A stretch of DNA of 64,000 nt from VXNE01 sp965205735. Its GTDB lineage: Bacteria > Pseudomonadota > Gammaproteobacteria > Pseudomonadales > Azotimanducaceae. The stretch is taken from the NCBI GenBank assembly GCA_965205735.1, contig OZ242179.1, positions 1,054,001 to 1,118,000 of the forward strand. The letters are read 5' to 3'. The notes beneath the pieces were generated by a model that saw only the letters and a list, made by a program, of their open reading frames with translations, did no database searches and was not told the origin of the DNA. The position numbers and the translations under genes were made by a program. How positions within the stretch are numbered: position 1 is the first letter of the stretch; each line of letters opens with the position of its first letter. Of this stretch, positions 1-8,103 are shown in pieces.

Positions 1-855
1 TGCCGCGGGACGATAGCGCAGGCAGTAGTTCGGCGCGCAGAGATGCGATCCCCCCTTGAGGACCTTGCGCGGAATCCTTATCTCGCGCTGCCATGGATCA
101 AGGCTGTCCAACTCCGACCCGCCGTGGGGATTGGCAAGGGGCCTCTCCGGGGCACAGCACGCGGCGTTGGTTTCGGGGTGCGACGCGCTCCACCAGTCCT
201 GGGTCCACTCCCAGACGTTGCCCGCCATATCGAACAGGCCGTGGCCGTTGGCGGGATAGGTTTCCACGGGAGAAGTGCGGGTATAGCCGTCGCGCTCGGT
301 ATTGCGCCATGGGAAATCACCCTCCCAGGTGTTCGCCATCGCCTTGCCGCCGGGGTGGAAATCGTTGCCCCAGGGGTACGTTGCCCCGTCCAGGCCACCT
401 CTCGCCGCGTATTCCCACTCCGCTTCCGTGGGCAGCGATTTGCCGCGCCAGTCGGCATAGGCGCTCGCATCTTCGTAGGCGACATGCACCACGGGATGGT
501 CCGGGGACGCAGGCTGTTCTCTCCAATTGGCACCCTTGACGAATCTCCACCAGTTGCCGGGATTGCCCAGATCGACGGGGCCGGGAGTCTGGGTGAATAC
601 AAGCGACCCCGCCGCAAGATCTTCCACGTTGACACCGGGATAGTCCTCGGGAACCAAGTCCCGCTCCGCGACTGTCACATAGCCCGTGGCTTCGACAAAA
701 CGCGCGAAGTCCCTGTTGGTCACCGGCGTGGGATCCATCCAGAAGCCATCCAGTGAGACGACAATCACGGGGCGTTCCTCCGCGTAGAAGTCCGCCGCCC
801 CCATGTCAAATTCCCCTGCGGGAATCCAGATCATTTCGTCGGTTGCGGAAGTCAA
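1..855 (-). CDS. Formylglycine-generating enzyme (SUMF1/FGE family), 3' end outside window
   Basis: FGE oxidises a cysteine in sulfatases (or partner proteins) to formylglycine. The reverse strand reads MIWIPAGEFDMG, then PVTNRDFARFVEATGY, RGKSLPTEAEWEYAARGG, GNVWEWTQDWW and finally KGGSHLCAPNYCLRYRPAA at the window edge, the classic family order. Both active-site cysteines of true FGEs (CxxxxC, about C273 and C278) are present, which favours catalytic FGE over a non-enzymatic SUMF1-like protein. The C-terminal few residues are off the window. I prefer a TTG start at 855 because GGAGG lies 7 nt upstream; the next option, ATG at 834, has no ribosome site. No sulfatase gene is visible in the window, so its target is unknown. 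Confidence 0.9.
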   Translation of the reverse strand, partial: MTSATDEMIWIPAGEFDMGAADFYAEERPVIVVSLDGFWMDPTPVTNRDFARFVEATGYVTVAERDLVPEDYPGVNVEDLAAGSLVFTQTPGPVDLGNPGNWWRFVKGANWREQPASPDHPVVHVAYEDASAYADWRGKSLPTEAEWEYAARGGLDGATYPWGNDFHPGGKAMANTWEGDFPWRNTERDGYTRTSPVETYPANGHGLFDMAGNVWEWTQDWWSASHPETNAACCAPERPLANPHGGSELDSLDPWQREIRIPRKVLKGGSHLCAPNYCLRYRPAA

Positions 856-1257
856 GCTTCAACCTCCATGGCGCGGGATATGTCCGGCTCGATTGCCGGG
901 AACCCTCTCGCCTGCAAACGAGCGCCAACCATCGTCATGCATTCTTCTTTCACGCTCGTCGCGCAAGAATACGCCGCAACGCGTCGGCGACCGGTTCAGT
1001 GCTGCCTACTTGCCTACTGATCTCGCCAGCATGGATTGCTCACGCCGCCTTGCCGTGTCACGGGGCCCCGGCAGAACGGCGAGACTACCCTTGTTCGCCA
1101 AACGCTGGACCGCCTATACCTTTCCAGTCTCCCCAAAGTGTACGGCAGCGCCTTCCGGCCCGCAGTCAACAGATGCCGAGGAACTACGCACGCGTCTGTT
1201 TGAAACGGCGGAAGAGAGGGGATATGCCGGTCCGCAGCCTTCTACCCGCCGTCCTTC
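856..1257. other. Non-coding spacer, no gene recognised
   Basis: About 400 bases between the start of the FGE gene and the 3' end of the Uma2 gene. Only overlapping, low-quality reading frames are present and none looks like a protein family. A short tandem duplication of CTACCCGCCGTCCTTC lies around 1240-1272 and runs into the end of the Uma2 gene. Confidence 0.5.
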
Positions 1258-1965
1258 CTACCCGCCGTCCTTCGCGGGCGATGCGGCGGCGCCGGTCCGC
1301 GCCCTCAGCTCGGACAGTTCGGTCTCGGCGGCGCGCGCCCGCGCTTCGGCAGCCGCGCGGCGCTGCTCCGTCTCCTCGGGCGTCAACAAATTTCGCCCTA
1401 TAGCAGGATCGTACAGACGCAGCGCGGAACCATCCAACCATAGATCGAGGCCGAGTCCCCCGCTCGCGAAGCCCCGTTCGCCATTCGACAGCGTGCGCTC
1501 CCGCATCGACCGGTACCCCCCGCGGGACAGTTCGAAACCCTGCAGCGCCGGCGCCAGGTACTCCCCGCGCGGGTCATACATGAAGTACTCGGCCACGCCC
1601 CACTTCGCGTAGCGCGCCTTCTTGCGTTCATCCTCCCTACGCGTGGTCTTTGAGGTGACCTCCAGCACGAACGCTGGCGACGGCTCCTCCCAGAGCTTAT
1701 AGATCTCTCGCTCGCGTTCTTCTTCGCTTACGCCGCCGAAGGACACGAAGATATCCGGCGACAAATGTCTCCTCGGCTCTTTCGGATCGTCGTACGCCAA
1801 CATGTTGACGCCGACATAGGCGTCCGCTCGGCGTTTGAAGAACGTCGTGAGGCAATACGCCAAGTCCGACAGGCGTTTGTAGTGGAGTGGAGTCTCCGCC
1901 ACCGGTCTGCCGTCCGACGTCGGAAACTCAACGGCGCGGGAATCGGCGCGCTGCACTTCGCTCAT
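1258..1965 (-). CDS. Uma2 family (DUF820) putative endonuclease with C-terminal coiled coil
   Basis: A 235-residue protein of the Uma2/DUF820 family, which has a restriction-endonuclease-like PD-(D/E)xK fold; cellular function is not established. Visible pieces are HLSPDIFVSFGG (D71), FVLEVTSKTTRR (E102, K106), and KKARYAKWGVAEYFMYDP, the usual YAxxGVxEYWxxDP signature. The last 50 residues are a charged Ala/Arg/Glu-rich helix (EETEQRRAAAEARARAAETEL), common in this family. It stands alone with long flanking spacers. A second Uma2 gene is at 49601. Confidence 0.8.
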   Translation of the reverse strand: MSEVQRADSRAVEFPTSDGRPVAETPLHYKRLSDLAYCLTTFFKRRADAYVGVNMLAYDDPKEPRRHLSPDIFVSFGGVSEEEREREIYKLWEEPSPAFVLEVTSKTTRREDERKKARYAKWGVAEYFMYDPRGEYLAPALQGFELSRGGYRSMRERTLSNGERGFASGGLGLDLWLDGSALRLYDPAIGRNLLTPEETEQRRAAAEARARAAETELSELRARTGAAASPAKDGG

Positions 1966-2313
1966 GGGTCCGGTCTCGCTTCAGGCGCCAGCCTTGCCGA
2001 CGACCAGCCGAGCGTAACACGGCGGCGTTTGAGCGCTCAATCCGAGGTGGGTCGCCCGATTCACGGGCTCGGCCAGCCATGTGTCGCTCCGGAAAAACGC
2101 CAAGGTAGATTGTCGCCGATGGGCGAACGTCGCTCTGACAGTCAACGACCCCGTTCAATGTGGGAAGGGGCTGAAACCACCTGACGTTTCTACCGGTGGA
2201 AGTCGGCCCCCAATCGCAGGCCGCGCCCGCTGGATCGCCTCTGCAACGGCTTGTGTTCGTGGGAAAAAAATACTTCCCGGATATACTGCCGGGCTGGAAA
2301 GCCGGAGACTCAA
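1966..2313. promoter_or_regulatory. Divergent intergenic region between Uma2 and enoyl-CoA hydratase genes
   Basis: About 350 bases with no convincing gene; it must hold the promoters of both flanking genes. I cannot assign -35/-10 boxes with confidence. A ribosome site (GGAG at 2304-2307) precedes the ATG at 2314. Confidence 0.4.
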
Positions 2314-3090
2314 ATGGCCTACGAGACACTGATCGTTGAGAACAAGGACTTCGTGACGACCATCACGTTGAATCGTCCCGAGCGTCTGAACGCGTTGAAC
2401 CTGCAGCTTGCCAACGAGCTCTTCGACGTGCTCGCAGAGAAAGACCAGGACGACGACACGCGGGTTTTCATCATCACCGGCGCGGGTCGTGGATTCAGTT
2501 CGGGCGCGGATCTCCGGGGCGGGGGCGGTAGGGAACCCAGGGCCAGCAACGCACCCGGCCTTGCCGAGCGCATGTTCCAGTCGTTTATCGACGTGGAGAA
2601 GCCCATCATCGCCGCGATCAACGGCTGGGCGGTCGGCGGCGGATGCACCATGACCCTGCTCTGCGACCTTCGCATCGCGTCGGAGGAGGCGCGCTTCCTG
2701 CTTCCCTTCACGAGACTCGGCATCTCCGCCGAACTCGGATCGACCTATACGCTCCCGCGCCTGATCGGTCTCGGCAAGGCGTCCGAAATGGTCCTGCTCT
2801 CGAAAACCGTCGAGGCGAAAGAGGCCTTGGAGATTGGGCTCGTGAACCAGGTCGTGCCTGCCGATCAACTGGCGCAGGTGGCGTGGGAAACGGCGACCAC
2901 GATCGCGAGTTTCTCGCCCTTGTCCGTGCGCATGAACAAGCGGGGCCTGAAGCAAGGCCTGCACTCTGACATAGAGACCCAGGTCAGGTACGAGACGCTC
3001 GCGCTATCGGTGCTGGGCAAGGCCGAGGACACCCAGGAAGCCCGCTCCGCCGCCCGCGAGGGTCGCGACCCGGTCTTCACGGGGCGGTAG
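2314..3090 (+). CDS. Enoyl-CoA hydratase/isomerase family protein
   Basis: A 258-residue crotonase-fold enzyme, normal length. It begins MAYETLIVENKDFVTTITLNRPERLNALN, and the two oxyanion-hole segments are GAGRGFSSGADLRG and AAINGWAVGGGCTM. The residue block where hydratases keep the second catalytic Glu reads GISAELGSTYTLPRL, so hydration versus isomerase/hydrolase activity cannot be decided. The end (AREGRDPVFTGR) is typical. The ATG at 2314 follows CCGGAGACTCAA; upstream in-frame codons run into promoter-like DNA. It lies 54 nt before the truncated TPP-enzyme gene, so the two may once have been one operon. Confidence 0.9.
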   Translation: MAYETLIVENKDFVTTITLNRPERLNALNLQLANELFDVLAEKDQDDDTRVFIITGAGRGFSSGADLRGGGGREPRASNAPGLAERMFQSFIDVEKPIIAAINGWAVGGGCTMTLLCDLRIASEEARFLLPFTRLGISAELGSTYTLPRLIGLGKASEMVLLSKTVEAKEALEIGLVNQVVPADQLAQVAWETATTIASFSPLSVRMNKRGLKQGLHSDIETQVRYETLALSVLGKAEDTQEARSAAREGRDPVFTGR

Positions 3091-3144
3091 CGTACAGCGC
3101 GCGTTATCGGTTTCCGGTCACGCCGAGTGAGGATTTGATACCGC

Positions 3145-4017
3145 ATGGCGAAAATGAGTGGGGGTGAAGCCCTCGTAAAGTCCCTCGTCAACGAAGGCGT
3201 CGAGGTCGTGTTCGGTATCCCGGGCCTACAGATGTACGGAATCATCGCCGCGTTGCGGGACGAGCCGGGAATCCGCATGATCACGACCCGCCACGAACAG
3301 GCCTCGACCTACATGGCCGATGGCTATTCTCGCGCCTCGGGGAAGCCCGGGGTAGCCCTGGTGGTGCCGGGCGTGGGTCTCTACAACGCCGCCGCCGGAC
3401 TGGCTACCGCATACGCCCGCTCCTCGCCCGTCCTCGTGATCGCCGGCCAGATTCCACGGGACCGCATTGGCAAGGACCTCGGGGCCGTGCATGAAATCCT
3501 GGACCAGCCGGATGTGGTGCGTCCGGTGACCAAGTGGCGCCGACTGTTGCTCAGACCTCGCGAAGTCCCCGACGCCGTGACGGAAGCGTTCAGACAGATG
3601 CGCACCGGCCGTCCGCGCCCCGTACTCATCGAAATCCCGCCCGACGCCGGGGTGGAGCGGGAGGAAGTTGAACTGCGGAATCCGGCGCCGATCTCGCGCA
3701 TCGTGCGCAGCCCCGAACAGCTTCGGGAGGTTGACCGTCTCATCGCCCAAGCCAACATGCCCCTGATATACGCCGGCGGCGGGGTGGCGCGGTCCGACGC
3801 GGAACAAGCCCTCGTCAAACTGGCCGAAGCGACGAACATCCCCGTCATCACCTCCAGCGGCGGCAAGGGGACCATACCGGACGACCATCCGCTGTCTTAT
3901 GGTTCCTGTTTCAGCCCCCAGGGAGAGAGACAGGAGATGGCTATCCACCATCCGCCCCGCCGACCGTATCGTCTTCCTGGAAGATGGCGAAATGCGGGAT
4001 GTGGGCAGCCACGATGA
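3145..4017 (+). pseudogene. Truncated thiamine-pyrophosphate enzyme, 3' half replaced by foreign sequence
   Basis: The first 260 or so residues match the N-terminal (PYR) and part of the central domain of acetolactate-synthase-like TPP enzymes: GIPGLQMYGIIAAL, the activating Glu in TTRHEQASTYMADGYSR (E51), ALVVPGVGLYNAAAGLATAY, GRPRPVLIEIPPD, then IYAGGGVARSDAEQALVKL and GKGTIPDDHPLSYGS. After GERQEM (about 3935) similarity stops and the frame reads a random Pro/Arg-rich tail to 4017. The whole C-terminal TPP-binding (PP) domain is missing, so the product cannot be active by itself. The DNA after the junction encodes an ABC exporter tail in another frame. A complete member of the superfamily is at 61365. 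Confidence 0.8.
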
Positions 4018-4075
4018 ACTCATGGCCAAGCCCGGGAGTGCATATCGCGACTTCGTCGAATTGCAGCGCGGCTGA
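3936..4075 (+). pseudogene. Remnant: C-terminal end of an ABC exporter ATPase domain
   Basis: Read one base out of phase with the TPP-enzyme frame, the DNA gives LSTIRPADRIVFLEDGEMRD, then VGSHDELMAKPGSAYRDFVELQRG and a TGA at 4073-4075. This is the segment after the H-loop at the end of ABC-type exporters (usually HRLSTIRxADRIVVLEDGRIVExGTHDEL). Only about 45 codons remain and there is no upstream part, so it is a fragment joined to the TPP gene by deletion or recombination, or a misassembly. Confidence 0.75.
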
Positions 4076-4160
4076 CGGGAAGTTTCCCTGATGCTGGTCG
4101 ATTCGGCGACCGTCGACCACACCCGGTGGCCATCGGCGTCCTGGGTGATCGCGCGAACGA

Positions 4161-4535
4161 CTACTCCAGGAGCGCACCACCGAAGCCGATGCGTCCGCTC
4201 GCGCCGGGGGCATAGAGCACGTGGACATTCTCTTGAGGACGGTCAAGCGTTCTCGCGACGATTTCCGCAACCTTGGTCATCTCTTGTCGCAGTGCACCGC
4301 GCTCCAGCAGTTCGGCCCGCAATATGTTGACAAACGTCGGCCGCGCATCCGATCCGATCGCCGCGCGGTTCTCCGCATAGGCGTTCTGGTCAATCGAACG
4401 CAGTCTGACCCAGGTGCCGCCGGGATCGCTGCCGAACAAGCTTCCGAGTTCATCTGCGAGGAGTTGCAGCGTCTCCTTGCCGATCACCTCGGGATCGGCC
4501 GTGTTTGTCACAACTTCGACGTCAACGATAGGCAT
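4161..4535 (-). CDS. Tautomerase superfamily protein (4-OT/MIF-like)
   Basis: A 124-residue protein starting MPIVDVEVV, which after Met removal would expose the catalytic Pro-1 used by tautomerase-superfamily enzymes. The rest has two beta-alpha-beta-like halves (IGKETLQLLADELGSLFGSDPGGTWVRL and TFVNILRAELLERGALRQEMTKVAEIVARTLDRPQENVHVLY), consistent with a fused, MIF-length member rather than a 62-residue 4-OT. The substrate cannot be inferred. It is a single gene between the broken TPP gene and the DASS transporter and is transcribed against both. Confidence 0.7.
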   Translation of the reverse strand: MPIVDVEVVTNTADPEVIGKETLQLLADELGSLFGSDPGGTWVRLRSIDQNAYAENRAAIGSDARPTFVNILRAELLERGALRQEMTKVAEIVARTLDRPQENVHVLYAPGASGRIGFGGALLE

Positions 4536-4734
4536 TTTGGGATCCGGCTGATGGCGAACAAGGCTCGCACAGCTGCGTCGACGCGCAGCGCCCGCAGTGT
4601 AGCGCGGATCAGTTGCACGGGAGAGCGGACCCGGTTGGGCGGCAGGCAGCCTGTGCTACGATCCCGCGAAACGTCCCTTCTTGATCGCCTGCACCGCACT
4701 CCAGACGGAAAGGGACGTCTGCTCTTAAGAACCC

Positions 4735-6270
4735 ATGACCGAACGAACCACGAGGGACAAGGCGCGCGTCTTCGGCTTCTGGCTGGGGATAGCGGCGTTT
4801 GCGTTGCTCTTGGCGTTTCCCGTCGACCCGACCAACGTACCGGCGAGCCGCATGGCCGCGGTGGCGGCGCTGATGGCGGTCTGGTGGATCACCGAAGCGA
4901 TTCCGCTTTTTGTAACCGCGCTGATGCCGCTGGTGCTCTTTCCGCTGCTCGGCATCATGGCCGGGCGCGAAACGGCGCCCATCTACCTCAACAGCATCAT
5001 CGTGCTGTTTATCGGCGGCTTCATGATCGCGCTGGCGATGGAGAAGTGGAACCTGCACCGGCGCATTGCGCTGGCCATCATCCACTACGTCGGCGGCGGG
5101 CCAGCCCGCATCGTGCTGGGCTTCATGGTCGCCGCCGCCTTCCTGTCCATGTGGATATCCAACACGGCAACGGCTGTGACCATGGTGCCGATCGCACTGG
5201 CGATCGTCGCGCAGATGGAAGAACGCGCCGGCGACAGGGCGCGTCCGTTTTCCACCGGGCTGATGCTCGGCGTCGCCTACGGCTGCTCCACCGGCGGCAT
5301 GACGACCCTGGTAGGCACGCCGCCCAACCTGTCGTTCACGCGCATCTACCAGATCATGTTTCCCGGCGCGCCGGAGATCGCCTTCGGCCAATGGCTAATC
5401 GTCGCTTTTCCGGTCGGCGTATTGATGCTGCTGATAGCCTGGCTGTTGATTACCCAGGTCCTTTACCGGGCGCCCGCCGACATCACGGCCGACCGCACGC
5501 TCATCGACCGGGAGCGCGAACGCCTCGGGCCCATGTCCTTCGAGGAGCGGGCGGTCCTCACGGTCTTCATCTCCACTGCCCTGCTCTGGGTGTTTCGCGC
5601 CGATCTCAATCTCGGGGCCGTCACCCTCCCCGGCTGGTCGCGCCTAATGCCCTGGCCGAAATTGATCGATGACGGCACCGTCGCGATCACCATGGCATCG
5701 CTCATGTTCTTCATTCCGGCGCGCGACTCCGAAGGGCGCTTGACGCGATTGCTTGACGCCCAGGTCATTCCGCGCCTGCCCTGGAGCGTCGTCCTGCTGA
5801 TCGGCGGTGGCTTCGCGCTGGCTACCGGGTTTCAGCAGACCGGACTCGCCCAACTGGTCGGGGGCCAGTTCGGCGCGGCGGGCGAACTACCCACCTTCCT
5901 GCTGATACTTGTGGTCTGCCTGTCGATTACTTTCCTCACGGAATTGACAAGCAACACCGCCACCACCGAGATGATCTTGCCCATCCTGGCGGCTGTGGCC
6001 GTGGTTTCTGGCACGCACCCGCTCATTCTGATGATCCCCGCGACGATGTCCGCCTCATGCGCGTTCATGATGCCGGTCGCCACGCCGCCGAACGCCATCG
6101 TTTTCGGCAGCAACCGAATCAGCATCGCGCAGATGGCCCGGGCCGGGATCTTGCTCAACCTGATCGGTGCGCTCGTCATTGCGAGCGTGGTCTACACCCT
6201 GGGGCTGGTCGTGTTCGACATCGATCCCGGCGCATTGCCGGACTGGGCCAGGTCCATCGCTACCGAATAG
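4735..6270 (+). CDS. SLC13/DASS family anion (dicarboxylate/sulfate-type) symporter
   Basis: A 511-residue integral membrane protein with about 11-12 hydrophobic segments. It shows the paired SNT signature motifs that bind substrate and sodium in DASS proteins: WISNTATAVTM near residue 142 and ELTSNTATTEMILP near residue 405. GTPPNLSFTRIY and ATPPNAIVFGSNRIS are the other diagnostic loops. Family members carry di- and tricarboxylates, sulfate or similar anions; the substrate here is not readable. No clear ribosome site precedes the ATG, but the membrane start (RVFGFWLGIAAFALLLAF) fits. It stands alone on its strand with about 150 nt before the SDR gene. Confidence 0.88.
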   Translation: MTERTTRDKARVFGFWLGIAAFALLLAFPVDPTNVPASRMAAVAALMAVWWITEAIPLFVTALMPLVLFPLLGIMAGRETAPIYLNSIIVLFIGGFMIALAMEKWNLHRRIALAIIHYVGGGPARIVLGFMVAAAFLSMWISNTATAVTMVPIALAIVAQMEERAGDRARPFSTGLMLGVAYGCSTGGMTTLVGTPPNLSFTRIYQIMFPGAPEIAFGQWLIVAFPVGVLMLLIAWLLITQVLYRAPADITADRTLIDRERERLGPMSFEERAVLTVFISTALLWVFRADLNLGAVTLPGWSRLMPWPKLIDDGTVAITMASLMFFIPARDSEGRLTRLLDAQVIPRLPWSVVLLIGGGFALATGFQQTGLAQLVGGQFGAAGELPTFLLILVVCLSITFLTELTSNTATTEMILPILAAVAVVSGTHPLILMIPATMSASCAFMMPVATPPNAIVFGSNRISIAQMARAGILLNLIGALVIASVVYTLGLVVFDIDPGALPDWARSIATE

Positions 6271-6422
6271 CCAACGCTCAGGGTGGGTGTCGTCCGACAA
6301 CTTCCACCATCATCCCATTCCCACCTGTTCCGCACGCCCCATTGTCAACGCGGCAGTTGTGCCGCATTCCGCGCTCGAACTATGCTGCGCGGCGATCGGA
6401 CACAGCAAGCTAAGGAGAACAC

Positions 6423-7499
6423 ATGGCACCGGTACCCAAGGGAGGCACGGTCGCGGTTACGGGCAGCGCGGGATTCATTGGAAGTTGGGTCGTGCGACGC
6501 CTGCTCGACAAGGGTTGTCGGGTGCGCGCGTGCGTTCGCAACGCCAACGACCCGGAACGCACGGACTTCCTGAAGGCGATGCCCGGATACGTTTCCGGCC
6601 GTCTCACCGTACACTCGGCCGACCTGGACGACGCCGGGTCTTTCGATGACATTTTCGCCGGATGCCACGGCGTATGCCACGTCTCCCACGTCAGCGACTA
6701 CAACGACCTCGACCAGGTCAGGAGGGTCTGTGACCACATGATCGAGAGCGTCAACAAGTCGCGCACGGTGACCCGCGTCGTCGTTACCTCAAGCGTTGCC
6801 GCAGTCATCGCCGAGACCGACATCAACGAGTGGACGCGCCGCCCGGTGTTCTACGAGGATCGCTACCCGGACGCATACGACTCAAGAAGCACCCAGGGCC
6901 TCCCGGGAGGCTATTCCAATGCCAAGATCGTCGCCCAGCGGGCCTTCTCGGACGCGGCCCAGGCGAGCGGCGAATGGGACGCCATCACGTGTTGTCCGGC
7001 GGACAACGTCGGCCCCATTCAATCCGCGCACCAGAAGGACATGGGGCCCTGGCAGCACAACATCGAGATGATGCTGCTCGGCCAGTACAACCAAACCGCA
7101 GCCTACCGGCCGTGGATGACGGTAGACGTAAGGGACAACGCCGAATGCCACATCCGCCTGCTCGAGAGCGTCCTCGTCAGGAACGCAGAGCGCTATATCG
7201 CATGGTCCACGGAAATGCACCCGGTGGAGGAGATTTGCGCCAGCATCGACCGTCTGCTGCCGGAATTGGGCCACGACACGCCGGAGGTCACCGACAAGTT
7301 ACCGGACCACATCAAGCAGCGGGAGGCGAAGTACCGCGCCATCTGGGCTGCGAGCGATCTGCGCAACGACCGTATCCGGGCCGTGACCGGCATCGAGTTC
7401 CGCCCCTTCGACGAGTCGCTACGTGACTGCGTGGAGTCGCTGATCAGCGTCGCCAAGGTGAAACCCAAGCTGCGGGAAGGGTTTTCGCTCCGGGTGTGA
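6423..7499 (+). CDS. NAD(P)-dependent extended SDR (epimerase/dihydroflavonol-reductase-like)
   Basis: A 358-residue extended short-chain dehydrogenase. The Rossmann motif GSAGFIGSW is at residues 14-22, the Ser region is VVTSSVAAV, and the catalytic pair is Y164-xxx-K168 in GGYSNAKIVAQ. ACVRNANDPERTDFL is the cofactor-selectivity strand seen in dihydroflavonol-4-reductase-like enzymes. The length matches that subgroup. AAGGAG lies 6 nt before the ATG at 6423, making the start secure. The substrate is unknown and the neighbours do not form an obvious pathway with it. Confidence 0.85.
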   Translation: MAPVPKGGTVAVTGSAGFIGSWVVRRLLDKGCRVRACVRNANDPERTDFLKAMPGYVSGRLTVHSADLDDAGSFDDIFAGCHGVCHVSHVSDYNDLDQVRRVCDHMIESVNKSRTVTRVVVTSSVAAVIAETDINEWTRRPVFYEDRYPDAYDSRSTQGLPGGYSNAKIVAQRAFSDAAQASGEWDAITCCPADNVGPIQSAHQKDMGPWQHNIEMMLLGQYNQTAAYRPWMTVDVRDNAECHIRLLESVLVRNAERYIAWSTEMHPVEEICASIDRLLPELGHDTPEVTDKLPDHIKQREAKYRAIWAASDLRNDRIRAVTGIEFRPFDESLRDCVESLISVAKVKPKLREGFSLRV

Positions 7500-7565
7500 C
7501 GCCATGACATGGTGACGTAGGCCGAACGAGCCTGCCCAAATTGGAGATGAGCGGAAGGAGCAACG

Positions 7566-7820
7566 ATGGCTAGTTTGCGCATACGTCACTTGGATGAAGA
7601 GACCCTTAGGCGGCTGAAAGCCCGGGCCAAGCGTGATTCCCTTTCGTTAGAGGAAACCGTGAGACGCATACTGCGAGTGGCGGTAGTGGATGACGTGCCC
7701 CTCGGCACGACGATTCGCCGCATCGTCGGCGAGGATGCAATCGACCTTGAACTGCCGCAACGCGAGTTGGACAGTCCAATCGATTTCGCGTCAGACGAAT
7801 ACGGCACGGATCGCCAATGA
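7566..7820 (+). CDS. FitA/VagC-like ribbon-helix-helix antitoxin
   Basis: An 84-residue protein beginning MASLRIRHLDEETLRRLKARAKRD followed by SLSLEETVRRILR, a typical ribbon-helix-helix DNA-binding half followed by an acidic toxin-neutralising tail (DLELPQRELDSPID). These antitoxins bind a PIN-domain RNase and repress their own operon. GGAAGGAG sits just ahead of the ATG. Its stop overlaps the start of the downstream toxin remnant by ATGA, the normal coupling in such modules. The gene looks intact although the toxin is not. Confidence 0.85.
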   Translation: MASLRIRHLDEETLRRLKARAKRDSLSLEETVRRILRVAVVDDVPLGTTIRRIVGEDAIDLELPQRELDSPIDFASDEYGTDRQ

Positions 7821-8039
7821 TCCTGTTGGAGACAAACATCATGTCGTTCGACACACACTCGGTGATCAAGAGTGCGAGATTGCGCGGGCACCGTCAGCAA
7901 ATCGGTTTGCCTATGAGTTTGGCCGACTCGCAGATCGCCGGCACAGCCAAGAGCAACGAAATTTCGCTGGCCCCTCTCTGCCAACATGAATCTGCGCGAC
8001 TTCGACGGGATTGACCTCACGGTGATAGAACCGCGCTGA
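7817..8039 (+). pseudogene. Degenerate FitB/VapC PIN-domain toxin
   Basis: It begins MILLETNIMS (PIN strand 1 with the first acidic residue, normally LLDTNV) and continues to GLPMSLADSQIAGTAKSNEISLA, the usual C-terminal PIN block LPxxxADxxIAATA. The intervening 70 or so residues found in a roughly 140-residue FitB are missing, and a +1 frameshift near 7975 breaks the frame; the expected ending NMNLRDFDGIDLTVIEPR is readable in the new frame up to the TGA at 8037-8039. So internal deletion plus frameshift has killed the toxin while the antitoxin survived. Confidence 0.8.
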
Positions 8040-8103
8040 CATTCGCCCAAGCGCCGGGAGCCCCTTCGCGCGGAACCTCACGCACAGCGTTCGGCTGCCT
8101 CGT

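Noticed and set aside
43..756. Plus-strand frame over the FGE gene
   Set aside because: The reverse strand gives a full FGE sequence including both active-site cysteines.
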